From Pontibacter sp. Tf4 (GTDB lineage Bacteria; Bacteroidota; Bacteroidia; Cytophagales; Hymenobacteraceae): 64,000 bases of DNA. Both the position numbers and the translations under genes were made by a program. The stretch's first letter is position 1, and every line of letters starts with the position of its first letter. The stretch covers positions 340,644-404,643 of the forward strand of contig NZ_JACKZC010000004.1 of NCBI RefSeq assembly GCF_014212495.1, read 5' to 3'. Below the pieces are notes generated by a model. That model worked only from the letters and a program-made list of their open reading frames with translations. It was not told the origin of the DNA and ran no database searches. This document shows positions 54,288 to 63,792 of this stretch, piece after piece.

Positions 54288-54941
54288 ATGTCTAACAACA
54301 CCCTTATGCGCCTTTGGCAAGAGTTGCCTTCCGGTGCACGTCTGCTAACTGTTCTGGCATTTGTACTTCTGATGACCGGAGCTTGTACCCGCCGCGAAGC
54401 GTTTCCGGAAGAAAGCGACGAAATTGCTGAAGCAGATGCAGATTCTGTAGCTTACGACGGGCAGTTACTGGCGCAGGTGGTGTTTGATAGTATTGATTAC
54501 ATTGTGCCGCCACTGGACCTGATGCAGCCTTTTATAACAGAGTTTGGCGATGGCACTGTGGTAGATAAGGTAATGATACACAAGGTGCAGGAAGCTAAGC
54601 AGGACAAAGCCGGGTATTACCTGGTTGGCATGGGCATCCGGAACGGTTCTTACCGCGCCATGGCCCTGCAACTGGATGTAGCTTCGGATAACAGCCTATA
54701 CCTGAGCAGTAAGAGCAAGAAGTTTATCTGCGGCGCCACAGCGGGCTGTAGTTTCTGTTTCTTCACTTTCTCAGGCAACCAGATTACAGGTTGCGAATGC
54801 GAGAGCCGTGCTGCCGGCAGCTTCTGTGAGCAGAAGTTCAGTGACTCAAACCAATTGCTGAAAAATGCCAGGCTACGGAATACCCGTGACGATGAAACCA
54901 GGAATACAAAAGATTTACAACCTTTGAGAGTATCAAGGTAA
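54288..54941 (+). CDS. Cys-rich lipoprotein of unknown function
   Basis: A 217-residue protein with a lipobox (LLMTGACTRREAF) and an acidic segment after it. The C-terminal third is Cys-rich: FICGATAGCSFCFFTF, then ITGCECESRAAGSFCEQKF, giving about seven cysteines in 45 residues that may bind metal or form disulphides. The last 25 residues are polar and Arg-rich. It follows the M48 gene with 26 bp, so a joint transcript is likely. I do not recognise the family. Confidence 0.78.
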   Translation: MSNNTLMRLWQELPSGARLLTVLAFVLLMTGACTRREAFPEESDEIAEADADSVAYDGQLLAQVVFDSIDYIVPPLDLMQPFITEFGDGTVVDKVMIHKVQEAKQDKAGYYLVGMGIRNGSYRAMALQLDVASDNSLYLSSKSKKFICGATAGCSFCFFTFSGNQITGCECESRAAGSFCEQKFSDSNQLLKNARLRNTRDDETRNTKDLQPLRVSR

Positions 54942-54944
54942 CTA

Positions 54945-54980
54945 AAACAGGGCATCGATTTCGATGCCCTGTTTGTTTAT
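54945..54980 (+). terminator. Terminator after the Cys-rich lipoprotein gene
   Basis: AAACAGGGCATCGA (54945-54958) pairs perfectly with TCGATGCCCTGTTT (54961-54974), followed by GTTTAT. Confidence 0.92.
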
Positions 54981-55036
54981 AGTTGGCTGCATGGAGTGAA
55001 AGTAAATGAATTTATGTTTCTTATTGTTTTTCCTTT

Positions 55037-55664
55037 GTCATGTCGAGCGCAGCCGAGACATCTTATGTGTCTTAGAGTTCTATAATTTGCTTTGCCTACT
55101 GCTGGAAACAAGCTATACTTCCAAACTTCCTTTATTCCTGGGAGCTCTAAGAACCTATAGTTTTATAGTTTCGTTGGCTCCCTCCCAGGCCAGGAGGCCC
55201 CGTCTTCGGGCATCGCGCTGCTTTCGCTTCCTTGGCTCCTGCGTCGCCATGCCTGACGGCACCGGAACCTCTCGAGGCGCTCAACCCAAAGACTGATAAC
55301 AAGCTCGATAGCCAATGCTTAAACTATAGTTGCTGTTTATGCTCTTAGCTTGGGCAAATCGGTTTTACTCGTGGTTACAATTCCGTAGGGACAGGTAAAC
55401 CTGTCCTGTTCGTGGTCTGGAACTATAGCACTATAGGTCAAACTATAGCAGTATCAGAGTTCCCCTCCTTGGATAAGGAGGGGCAGGGGTGGTTTGAACC
55501 ACTGCAACTATAGAACTATAATCAAACTATAGCAACAGCAGAAATTCCCCTCTTGAGAGGGGGCAGGGGTGGTTGGACTATCCTTAACAATAAAACTATA
55601 GCTGTTCCAACTATAGCCAAGGCCCAATCCTGAAAATCCTCTAATCCTGTAAAACCTGATTCAG
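55037..55664 (-). repeat. Composite intergenic repeat, copy 3 (inverted)
   Basis: Reverse complement of the module order seen at 26.9 and 43.8 kb: e (GTCATGTCGAGCGCAGCC), d (GGAGCTCTAAGAACC to CCCAAAGACTGAT), c (GGACAGGTAAACCTGTCC palindrome), b twice (CCCTCCTTGGATAAGGAGGG and CCCCTCTTGAGAGGGG), a (AATCCTGAAAATCCTC). CTATAG words again mark the joints. Confidence 0.85.
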
Positions 55665-55673
55665 AAAAAACAA

Positions 55674-55703
55674 AAAAGGCTCTCCTTCATCAGGAAAGCC
55701 TTT
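55674..55703 (-). terminator. Terminator after the DnaQ-type exonuclease gene
   Basis: AAAGGCTCTCC and GGAAAGCCTTT form an 11-bp stem with one mismatch; the left side has an A-tract. Confidence 0.8.
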
Positions 55704-55725
55704 GCAATGCATCAAGCTATAAATC

Positions 55726-56538
55726 CTAAGACACACTGCTCTGCATGCTGCGTAGGCGGATGCGGGTTAAGATCTTTTTGGTATACAGCGGAAAATCACC
55801 TTTCATCATCCAGTCGTAGTAAGTTGGCTCGCGTTGCAGCACTTCTTCCACAGCTATGTTCTTGTGTTTGCCAAAGTTAAATACTTCCTGTCCGGAATTG
55901 TTGTATACTATGCGGCCGGCAAGGTCTGCTGTTTTCTGGAACGTAAATTTGTGCAGCTGCGCCATGTCGTTCTGTACCGGATATTCTTCAATCCCTTCTG
56001 TAATCTCTACCGGTGTGTTCTGGTAACGGTCGAGCTGGGCCATTAAAATATGGTACGTAGCAACGGTGTCGGCTTCGGCGCTGTGCGCGTTGTCCAGGGT
56101 TTTGTTGCAGTAGTATTTGTAGGCTGCAGACAAGGTGCGTTGCTCCATCATATGGAAAATACGGCAGGCATCCACCACATTACGGTTATCCAGGTCAAAG
56201 TCAATACCGGCACGCAGAAACTCTTCTGCCAGCAATGGAATATCAAACCTGATCAGGTTATAGCCACCTAAATCACAACCCTTCATGAACTGGTCCAGGT
56301 CTTTGGCGATCTGGGCGAACGTAGGGCAGTCCTTTACATCTTCGTCGTATATCTTGTGTATCAAACTCGACTCCAGTGGTATCGGAATAGTAGGATTGAT
56401 CTTGCGGGTTTTCAGGATTTCTTCACCGTCGGGTTTTACTTTCAGCACACTGATTTCTACGATACGGTCTTTGCAGATGTCGGTGCCGGTGGTTTCAAGG
56501 TCAAAGAAAACGATGGGGCGTTTCAGGTTCAGTTTCAT
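55726..56538 (-). CDS. DnaQ-like 3'-5' exonuclease
   Basis: A 270-residue DEDDh exonuclease. IVFFDLETTGTDICKDRIVE has the first Asp-Glu pair, FDIPLLAEEFLRAG the second Asp, and NAHSAEADTVATYHILMAQL the His-x4-Asp end. The extra 90 C-terminal residues contain FNFGKHKNIAVEEVL, a conserved tail in Bacteroidota members. It could proofread or process DNA or RNA ends. It follows mpl with 4 bp, so the two are co-transcribed. Confidence 0.94.
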   Translation of the reverse strand: MKLNLKRPIVFFDLETTGTDICKDRIVEISVLKVKPDGEEILKTRKINPTIPIPLESSLIHKIYDEDVKDCPTFAQIAKDLDQFMKGCDLGGYNLIRFDIPLLAEEFLRAGIDFDLDNRNVVDACRIFHMMEQRTLSAAYKYYCNKTLDNAHSAEADTVATYHILMAQLDRYQNTPVEITEGIEEYPVQNDMAQLHKFTFQKTADLAGRIVYNNSGQEVFNFGKHKNIAVEEVLQREPTYYDWMMKGDFPLYTKKILTRIRLRSMQSSVS

Positions 56539-56542
56539 ATGG

Positions 56543-57928
56543 TTATGCTTTTAGAACCGCCTGCGTTAGCGCCTCCATGTTAATGTTGTTATAATTGCCT
56601 GAGCTCATCAGTAGCAGGTTGGCGTTTTGCCAGCTATAGTTAAGCAGGTGTTGCTGCAAGGCTTCAGAGTCGGTGTAAACTTTAAGGTTCGGGTTTTTAA
56701 AAGCTACCTTCAGTTCATCTTCCGAAAGCATTTCCATGCGTTTGTGCTCTATCGTCTTCGGGTTGAAGTAAACTATAGCTTCATCGGCTTTATCCAGCGC
56801 ACCGGCATATTGCGGAATAAAGTTCTTGTTCAGGCTGCTGAAGGTATGAAGCTCCAGGGCGGCTACCAATTTGCGCTGCGGGTACTGTGCTTTAACGGCT
56901 TCGGTAGTCGCTTTTACTTTAGATGGCGCATGGGCAAAATCGCGGTAAATAACCGTTGTGTCAGTCTCACCTAATTTCTCCAATCGTTTGGCTGCGCCTT
57001 TAAAGGTTTTCAGGGCATTATAAAAGTCATGCGCTTTGATACCGATCTGCTTACACACTTCCTTGGCAGCGTTAATATTGCGCAGGTTGTGCTCCCCGAA
57101 CAGCTGTATCTCTATATCGCCGTCCTTTTTGGTATGCAGTATCGTTCTGCCGTTTTTTATAGTATGGTCGTGCACGCCATAGCCGATATAGTTAATATCA
57201 GCAGGATTGCGCGGCACCGCTACTAACTGAACCTGTTCGTCATCTTTGTTATAGATTAGGGTACCGGCTTTTGGCGTCATCTCAGCAAAAATGCGGAACT
57301 GGTCGCGATACATCTCCGGGTCCGGAAACACGTTGATATGATCCCAGCTGATGCCGCTGATCACGCCAATGTGGTGGTGGTATAAATGGAATTTCGGAAC
57401 ACGCTTGATCGGGTCGGACAGGTATTCGTCGCCTTCTATGATAATGATCGGGGCATCTTCGGTCAGTTTTACCATACGATCAAAACCTTCCAGCTGCGCG
57501 CCTACAGCATAATCAAACTTGCGGTTATTTTCCTTCAGCACATGCATGATGATAGACGTGATGGACGTTTTGCCATGGCTGCCACCAATTACAATGCGTT
57601 GCTTGTTGCGGCTCTGCTCGTAAATAAACTCCGGGAAAGAGTAGATCGGTAACCCCAATTCCTGGGCACGTAGTAATTCTGGGTTATCAGGGCGGGCATG
57701 CATTCCAAGTATAACAGCATCTATAGTTGCATCCAGTTTCTCGGGGAACCAGCCTTCCTGTTCGGGTAATAAACCGGCTGCTGCCAGTCTGCTTTTAGCA
57801 GGCTCAAAAATCTCGTCGTCCGATCCTGTTACCTGCAGGCCTTTGTCGTGCAGGGCCAGTGCCAGGTTGTGCATAATGCTGCCACCCGTTGCTATCAGGT
57901 GTATGCGATGTAGTTCCTTCTTCTCCAT
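56543..57928 (-). CDS. mpl: Murein peptide ligase Mpl
   Basis: A 461-residue Mur-ligase-type enzyme. HLIATGGSIMHNLALALHDK binds the UDP part, IGGSHGKTSITSIIMH binds ATP and EGDEYLSDPIKRVPKFHLYH is the central motif. Mpl rejoins the recycled tripeptide to UDP-MurNAc. The first ATG is at 57961, but ATG 57928 (MEKKELHRIHLIATGG) fits the family start. It is the first gene of an operon with the DnaQ-like gene. Confidence 0.94.
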   Translation of the reverse strand: MEKKELHRIHLIATGGSIMHNLALALHDKGLQVTGSDDEIFEPAKSRLAAAGLLPEQEGWFPEKLDATIDAVILGMHARPDNPELLRAQELGLPIYSFPEFIYEQSRNKQRIVIGGSHGKTSITSIIMHVLKENNRKFDYAVGAQLEGFDRMVKLTEDAPIIIIEGDEYLSDPIKRVPKFHLYHHHIGVISGISWDHINVFPDPEMYRDQFRIFAEMTPKAGTLIYNKDDEQVQLVAVPRNPADINYIGYGVHDHTIKNGRTILHTKKDGDIEIQLFGEHNLRNINAAKEVCKQIGIKAHDFYNALKTFKGAAKRLEKLGETDTTVIYRDFAHAPSKVKATTEAVKAQYPQRKLVAALELHTFSSLNKNFIPQYAGALDKADEAIVYFNPKTIEHKRMEMLSEDELKVAFKNPNLKVYTDSEALQQHLLNYSWQNANLLLMSSGNYNNINMEALTQAVLKA

Positions 57929-58004
57929 AAATGCCGGGCAAATACTATTGTAAGCAGACAAAGTTAGAAGACCTTGACTAAATAAAAATAGCTATACACT
58001 AATA

Positions 58005-58024
58005 TGTGGATATTTTGTGGATAT
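58005..58024. promoter_or_regulatory. Two near-DnaA boxes upstream of dnaB
   Basis: TGTGGATAT occurs at 58005-58013 and again at 58016-58024, one base from the DnaA consensus TGTGGATAA. The spacer is A+T-rich and leads to a candidate promoter TATATTTG (58132-58139). DnaA control of dnaB is a possible reading, but these are weak sites. Confidence 0.35.
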
Positions 58025-58144
58025 ATATATGGAAAACTCCTTATCTTGTTGACAGCCCCGGTTAAAACTGTTGATAGGTGCGTGCGCAATTTTTAACAAC
58101 TATTTAGCTTCGGAGGCTATATAAGAAGCTATATATTTGTGCTT

Positions 58145-59725
58145 ATGGAGGAAATGCAAATGAATGTGCGCCCGGCGGGACAACGCAACGGATGGCAGAA
58201 GAAAACAACTGCTGTTTCGGAGCTTGGCAAAAAGCCACCGCAGGCGCTGGACCTGGAAGAGGCCGTGTTAGGCGCTCTGATGTTAGAAAAAGATGCCCTT
58301 ACCACGGTAATCGATATTCTGCGCCCGCAGAGTTTTTACAAAGAAGCACACCAACGCATCTTTAAAGCGATACTTGCTTTATTTGATAAGTCAGAGCCGA
58401 TCGATATCCTGACGGTAACGCACCAGCTGCGTGAGCAGGGCGAACTGGAACTGGCCGGTGGTGCCTACTATGTAACGCAGCTTACCACCCGCGTAAACTC
58501 GGCAGCCAACATCGAGTACCACGCGCGTATCATTACCGAGAACTCCATTAAGCGCGACCTGATCTCTATTTCTTCGGAAGTACTGTCGAGCGCGTTTGAA
58601 GATACCACCGACGTGTTTGAGCTGCTGGATAAGACCGAAGCCAAACTATACGAAGTTTCGGAATCCAACATCCGTAAGAACTTCGACGACATGCGCTCGT
58701 TGATGCACCAGGCCATTAAAGAACTGGAAGAAAAGCGCAAGCAAACCGACGGCTTAACAGGTGTACCAACCGGCCTCACAGCGCTGGATCGTGTAACTTC
58801 CGGCTGGCAGCCATCCGACCTTATCATCCTGGCGGCTCGTCCGGCGATGGGTAAAACCGCTTTCGTTCTTTCGGTAATGCGAAATGCGGCAGTCGATTTT
58901 AAAAAACCGGTTGCCATTTTCTCTCTCGAGATGTCGTCGTTGCAGCTGGTTAACCGTCTTATTTCTTCGGAAGCCGAGCTTGATTCTGAAAAGATCAAAA
59001 AAGGCAGCCTGGAAGAATACGAGTGGGCGCAGCTGAACCATAAAATTTCAAAGCTGACCGAAGCCCCGATCTTTATCGACGATACACCTGGTCTTTCGAT
59101 ACGTGAGCTTCGTACCAAATGCCGCCGCTTAAAAGCGCAGTACGACATCCAGATGATCATTATTGACTACCTTCAGCTGATGAGCGGAAACGCTGATGGC
59201 AAAGGTGGTGGTAACCGTGAACAGGAAATTGCGTCGATCTCGCGGGCACTTAAAATGCTGGCCAAGGAACTTAGTGTTCCGGTAATTGCGTTGTCGCAGC
59301 TCAGCCGTGCCGTAGAAACACGTGGTGGCGATAAGCGTCCGCAGCTATCAGACCTTCGTGAATCTGGTTCGATTGAGCAGGATGCTGATATGGTTTGCTT
59401 CCTGTACCGTCCCGAGTACTACGGCATTACCGAAGACGAAATGGGTAACCCTACAGCCGGTGTGGGTGAAGTAATTATAGCAAAGCACCGTAACGGCTCA
59501 CTGGAAAACGTACAGCTGAAGTTTATTGGCAAGTACACGAAATTTACTAACTTGGATGGTGATTTCGGGGGAGATGGATTTGGTGGAGGTTTTAACGCCT
59601 TACCAAACAGCACCTTCGATGCCGAAGCGCCAGGCTCCATCCGTTTAGGTAGCCGCATGAATGATGGCAGCAGTAGCGGGGGAGGTTTCCCGGGTTCTAA
59701 ATTCGACGAAGAGCCACCGTTTTAA
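58145..59725 (+). CDS. dnaB: Replicative DNA helicase DnaB
   Basis: A 526-residue helicase. The N-terminal domain begins LDLEEAVLGALMLEKDA. The RecA-like domain has AARPAMGKTAFVLSVM (Walker A), FSLEMSSLQLVNRLI, IIIDYLQLMSG (Walker B), ALSQLSRAVE and RPQLSDLRESGSIEQDADMV. No intein interrupts it. The C-terminal 60 residues are Gly-rich and probably flexible. A GTG at 58139 or ATG at 58145 may start it. A promoter-like TATATTTG lies only a few bases before the ATG, so the mRNA may have almost no leader. The gene contains no CTATAG. Confidence 0.96.
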   Translation: MEEMQMNVRPAGQRNGWQKKTTAVSELGKKPPQALDLEEAVLGALMLEKDALTTVIDILRPQSFYKEAHQRIFKAILALFDKSEPIDILTVTHQLREQGELELAGGAYYVTQLTTRVNSAANIEYHARIITENSIKRDLISISSEVLSSAFEDTTDVFELLDKTEAKLYEVSESNIRKNFDDMRSLMHQAIKELEEKRKQTDGLTGVPTGLTALDRVTSGWQPSDLIILAARPAMGKTAFVLSVMRNAAVDFKKPVAIFSLEMSSLQLVNRLISSEAELDSEKIKKGSLEEYEWAQLNHKISKLTEAPIFIDDTPGLSIRELRTKCRRLKAQYDIQMIIIDYLQLMSGNADGKGGGNREQEIASISRALKMLAKELSVPVIALSQLSRAVETRGGDKRPQLSDLRESGSIEQDADMVCFLYRPEYYGITEDEMGNPTAGVGEVIIAKHRNGSLENVQLKFIGKYTKFTNLDGDFGGDGFGGGFNALPNSTFDAEAPGSIRLGSRMNDGSSSGGGFPGSKFDEEPPF

Positions 59726-59802
59726 GTAAAGAACAATATACAACCCATGTTAGCGTTTAAGCTGCATTGGTTAAAGTATGAAGATATAGCCAAAGGTAGA
59801 TT

Positions 59803-59838
59803 AGCCGCTGTGCCGAAAGCCAGCGGCTTTTCGTTTTT
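59803..59838 (+). terminator. Terminator after dnaB
   Basis: AGCCGCTG (59803-59810) pairs with CAGCGGCT (59821-59828), followed by TTTCGTTTTT. Confidence 0.85.
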
Positions 59839-59854
59839 ATAGTTAGTCCTTTAT

Positions 59855-59966
59855 GTCATGTCGAGCATTCTTGAGACGTGAGTCCAAAAGAGCAAGCATA
59901 GTTGTGAGACATCTTATTTGTACTATAGTTTGTCATTTCAGACAGCGGGAGAAATTTATCTCAGAC
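59855..59966 (-). repeat. Partial composite repeat (module e only)
   Basis: GTCATGTCGAGCATTCTTGAGA, then GACATCTTATTTGTACTATA and GAGAAATTTATCTCAGA match module e of the three full copies in the same orientation as the 55 kb copy. Modules a-d are absent. Confidence 0.7.
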
Positions 59967-60576
59967 CATAGTTTACTAAAGACCTAATAGTGTGCAGTTC
60001 CTGTTGGTTGCTAGGTATAGTTGCTACAGTCCTCGTAGCGTGCACAGCTCCTACAAGCGTCTTTAAGTTATCATGAATATAATAGTAATCAAGCTATGGC
60101 TATTTAGGTGCTAATTATCTCAAGGGTTCTATGCTATTAAATAAGGGGCAAAACTAAATAGAGATTATAATATTAGATGTTTGGATATAACGTGAGCTTC
60201 AGGCACCTAATTTATATTTTACTATTTTATATCAACGGCATTCGCCACTTCCTGCTACTTGGAATTCAATAATATTTACATTCTTTTTTCTTCTTTTTTT
60301 GAGGTGGGGAAAAATATTAAATTTTCTATAAACATCTGAGGTTAATATAAACACTATAGTTAGGATAATCTTTATAAAAAAGTAGTTCTGATGAATGTTG
60401 TTAGCTGTTTTGATTATCCTTTTCTAAAAATCAAAATGTGACTTTTATTGCATTGTTTGTAATGTGTTTTAATATATAGAGGTAATTAAGTAGCTTTGTG
60501 AGATTTTATTTTTTGCCTTATACACTGCAGTTTAAAGTGATGTATAAGTTCCGCGTGATTTGTTATACCATTTAAT

Positions 60577-61368
60577 ATGAAATCCAAACTTTTAGCCCTT
60601 ATTACCCTTATCTGTTTTACATCCTGCACACCACGAAACTTAGCTTATTTTAGTGATCTTCAGCAACAGACAGAAATAGCCGAAGAAATTAAAAATAGTA
60701 GAATTCCTAAAATTCAGCCGGATGATATTCTAAGTATCACTGTTACAAGTATCAGTCCGGAAGCTAATGCTGTTTTCAACAGAGGGGAGGTAACTCCGAC
60801 ATCTGGTACTATTCCGAACTACAACAGTGCCAGTAATACACTTCCCAGCAACCTGTACCGGGAAGGATATCTTGTGAACGAAGATGGCTATGTGAACTTC
60901 CCAGTTTTAGGAAAGGTAAAAGTAGCCGGGCTTACTAAAACAGAAGCAACTGAAATGTTTACTTCTGAACTGAACGCACACGTCAAGGATCCGATTGTAA
61001 ATATCAGGCATCTCAATTTTAAAGTAACAGTGGTGGGGGAAGTTAACCGCCCATCTACTTTTACAGTCCCCACTCAGAAACTTAACATACTAGAGGCGCT
61101 TGGTATGGCTGGCGACATGACTGCATTCGGAAAGCGAGAAAATGTTCTTGTTATCCGTGAAGAGAATGATGTCAGGAAAATGGTACGCCTTAATTTAAAC
61201 AACAAAGAAGTATTAAACTCGCCATACTTCTATTTGCAGCAAAATGATGTGGTGTATGTTGAGCCAGACCGAATGAAAGAAGTGCAGGCTAGTTCAAATA
61301 CCAGAACCCTCTCTATTATAGCGGCTGCCGCCTCTATTGCTTCTATTTTTATTGCTAGATTATTTTAA
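60577..61368 (+). CDS. Polysaccharide export lipoprotein (Wza-like)
   Basis: A 263-residue outer-membrane lipoprotein of the PES/Wza class. The lipobox is ITLICFTSCTP, followed by IPKIQPDDILSITVTSISPE (PES domain). VNEDGYVNFPVLGKVKVAGL then leads into SLBB-type repeats. A short hydrophobic C-terminus (TLSIIAAAASIASIFIARLF) may span the membrane. It forms the exit channel for an extracellular polysaccharide and heads the locus, 14 bp before the kinase gene. Confidence 0.94.
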   Translation: MKSKLLALITLICFTSCTPRNLAYFSDLQQQTEIAEEIKNSRIPKIQPDDILSITVTSISPEANAVFNRGEVTPTSGTIPNYNSASNTLPSNLYREGYLVNEDGYVNFPVLGKVKVAGLTKTEATEMFTSELNAHVKDPIVNIRHLNFKVTVVGEVNRPSTFTVPTQKLNILEALGMAGDMTAFGKRENVLVIREENDVRKMVRLNLNNKEVLNSPYFYLQQNDVVYVEPDRMKEVQASSNTRTLSIIAAAASIASIFIARLF

Positions 61369-61381
61369 TACTAAAAGGGTT

Positions 61382-63766
61382 ATGGCGGAGAAAGAAATAA
61401 CTGAACTTCAGAAGCTTCTGCTTGGGCTGGAAACTGAAGATAAAGGGAAAATCGATTTTAAAGCGTTAGCATTAAGGTCTGCCCGTTCATGGCACCTCTT
61501 TGTGTTGGGTGTTGTACTGGCATTGGGATTAGGGTTCTTTTATCTAAAATATACTTCACCTGTTTATACAGTAAAAAGTAAAATTCTGATAAAGGATGAA
61601 GAAAAAGGGGCAAGTTTATTAAGTGGAGGCGATCTTGAAGGGCTCGACATTTTCAGCGGCACTAAGAATATAGATAATGAGATTGAAGTATTAAACTCCA
61701 TTAGTTTGATGGAGCGCGTGCTGACCGAGCTTTCTCTGAATACTACTTATTACACTCCGGTTTTCTTTAAAGATCGGGAAATTTACGGAAAGCAGCTACC
61801 AATCAAAGTTATAATTGATAAGGTCGATTCTACTGCATTTGAAACGGATGTTACAGTCTTCATTAAAGAGAATAATAGATTTGAGCTTGTAACAGAAGAT
61901 GAAGAAGGATCAGTAGAGAGATCTGAACATGAGTTCGGAAAAAAAGTTGTGAAGCCATTCGGGACATTCACTGTTTTAGCCTTACCCAAAATTACAGACC
62001 CTGAAAGTCCTAAAGAGATTCATGTTAAGTTTAATGATATTCATGAATTAGCAGAGCAGTATATCGAAAGGATTACTATAGAGGCTGTTAATAAAAAAGC
62101 AAGTGTGCTTTGGCTTAGCCTCGAAACCCCAGTGAGAGATAAGGGAAGGGATATAATTAATAAGCTCGTTGAAGTTTACAACATCGAGGCTTTAGAAGAT
62201 AAAAATGAGGTTGCCTCTAACACCATCCAGTTTATTGATGAGAGACTGACCTTCCTGACAACTGAACTTTCAAATGTAGAGAAAGATGTAGAAAACTATA
62301 AAAAACAAAATCAACTTACCGATGTAAGTTCTGATGCCAAACTATACATCGAAAATGCCAGTGAGTATAATAAGCAACTGGGAGAATTAGAGATTCAGCT
62401 GGATGTGCTGAGTTCAATTGAAAAGTATCTTCGTGAGAATGGTTCACAATACAAATTAGTGCCTAGTACGCTAAGCATCCAGGATGCTACTTTAATGAGC
62501 CTTATTGGAAGGTTTAATAGCTTACAACTGGAACGTGAACGATTGGTAAGTACAACACAGGCCAATAGCATGCTTGTGCAGAATATAGAAGATCAGCTTG
62601 CTAACCTTCGAAGTAATATTCTTGAGAACCTACACAATATAAAAAGAGGATTAACAATCACCCGTAGTAATCTACGGGGTAATATGACTGCATTTAAGTC
62701 AAGGATAGAGCAGATTCCGGCTATAGAGAGAGAACTCCTGGAAATAAAAAGACAACAGGGTATAAAGGAAGGATTGTATTTATATCTTTTGCAGAAGCGT
62801 GAAGAATCTTCTTTATCGCTGGCTGCGGCTGTTTCTCATACACGCATCATCGATTCCGCTATGGTGAGTAAAAAGCCAGTTAGTCCTAAGAAAGGTATTG
62901 TGCTGGGTATTGCTTTTTTGGCTGGTTTGATCATTCCCTTTATAGGTATCTACATCAGTTATTTATTAGATGACAAAGTCAAATTAAGAAAGGATGTTGA
63001 GGATGCTACTGATACGCCAATAATTGGTGAACTCGGACATAACGATTCTGATGAGACACTAATTGTTAGTAAAGGAAACAGAAGTCCGGTGGCTGAGTTA
63101 TTCAGCCTTGTTCGATCTAACCTGCAGTTCTCAACTATGGGTAGAGAAAACAAAGTAGTGTTGGTTACATCGAGTATGAGTGGTGAAGGAAAAACCTTCT
63201 TCAGTATCAACTTGTCTGCGAGTCTTTCAATGACTGGTAAAAAGGTCGTTATACTTGGCTTAGACCTTCGCAAACCAAGGCTGATGCATGACCTTAACTT
63301 ACCTACAGAGTTTGGTATCACGAATTATCTTGTTTCTGAAAAGGTTACCATCGATGAAATTACTGTTCCGATAGAAGGTTATCCTGGCTTATTTGTAATT
63401 GGATCTGGTCCGATTCCGCCAAACCCAGTGGAATTGATGACAAGCCCGAAACTAGGTTATTTGATTGAAGAGCTTAAGTCTGCCTACGATTATGTTATTT
63501 TAGATACTGCTCCTGTTGGTCAGGTTGCCGATACCTTTAACCTGGCTCCTTATATCGATTCTACTATTTATGTTGTTCGTTGCGGTTACACCTTAAAAGA
63601 GCAGTTGATCATAATAGACGATATTTATCGGAATATGAAGCTTAAGTCGCCGATGGTTGTACTGAATGATGCTGTCACAAGCAATGTGAAGGGATACGGC
63701 TATGGATACGGTAACGGCTATGAACAAGTAGGGCAAAAGAAACGAAAATCTAAAGTATTGGCTTAG
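61382..63766 (+). CDS. Wzc-like polysaccharide chain-length regulator and BY-kinase
   Basis: A 794-residue membrane protein. Membrane segments lie near residues 40-58 and 510-530 and enclose a long periplasmic Wzz/GNVR domain with coiled coil (about 270-450). The cytosolic kinase has [17 protein letters not shown] (Walker A), [10 protein letters not shown] (Walker A') and [15 protein letters not shown] (Walker B). The C-terminus is a Tyr cluster ([14 protein letters not shown]), the expected autophosphorylation site. ATG 61382 is chosen, since the longer frame starts inside the wza-like gene. It works with the export lipoprotein just upstream. Confidence 0.95.
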   Translation: MAEKEITELQKLLLGLETEDKGKIDFKALALRSARSWHLFVLGVVLALGLGFFYLKYTSPVYTVKSKILIKDEEKGASLLSGGDLEGLDIFSGTKNIDNEIEVLNSISLMERVLTELSLNTTYYTPVFFKDREIYGKQLPIKVIIDKVDSTAFETDVTVFIKENNRFELVTEDEEGSVERSEHEFGKKVVKPFGTFTVLALPKITDPESPKEIHVKFNDIHELAEQYIERITIEAVNKKASVLWLSLETPVRDKGRDIINKLVEVYNIEALEDKNEVASNTIQFIDERLTFLTTELSNVEKDVENYKKQNQLTDVSSDAKLYIENASEYNKQLGELEIQLDVLSSIEKYLRENGSQYKLVPSTLSIQDATLMSLIGRFNSLQLERERLVSTTQANSMLVQNIEDQLANLRSNILENLHNIKRGLTITRSNLRGNMTAFKSRIEQIPAIERELLEIKRQQGIKEGLYLYLLQKREESSLSLAAAVSHTRIIDSAMVSKKPVSPKKGIVLGIAFLAGLIIPFIGIYISYLLDDKVKLRKDVEDATDTPIIGELGHNDSDETLIVSKGNRSPVAELFSLVRSNLQFSTMGRENKVVLVTSSMSGEGKTFFSINLSASLSMTGKKVVILGLDLRKPRLMHDLNLPTEFGITNYLVSEKVTIDEITVPIEGYPGLFVIGSGPIPPNPVELMTSPKLGYLIEELKSAYDYVILDTAPVGQVADTFNLAPYIDSTIYVVRCGYTLKEQLIIIDDIYRNMKLKSPMVVLNDAVTSNVKGYGYGYGNGYEQVGQKKRKSKVLA

Positions 63767-63792
63767 CCAAAAGCTTATTATTCAGTACACAA

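Larger units (their letters stand above)
54942..55725. other. Long spacer with composite repeat copy 3; no gene
   Basis: Terminator at 54945-54980, then composite repeat copy 3 inverted (55037-55664), then the dnaQ-like gene's terminator (55674-55703). A frame at 55006-55296 translates module d of the repeat and is not a gene. Confidence 0.7.
59726..60576. other. Spacer before the exopolysaccharide genes
   Basis: About 850 bp. It starts with the dnaB terminator and a partial composite repeat (59855-59966). From about 60100 to 60576 the sequence is strongly A+T-rich, without a convincing frame, and with CTATAG once (60353). It most likely holds the promoter region of the exopolysaccharide locus. 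Confidence 0.55.

Noticed and set aside
55006..55296. Short plus-strand coding frame (96 codons)
   Set aside because: It lies wholly in the composite repeat copy 3 and is matched by a frame in copy 2; no start context or codon bias supports it.
58145..59725. Intein in DnaB
   Set aside because: The frame runs continuously through Walker A and B at normal length with no insertion.
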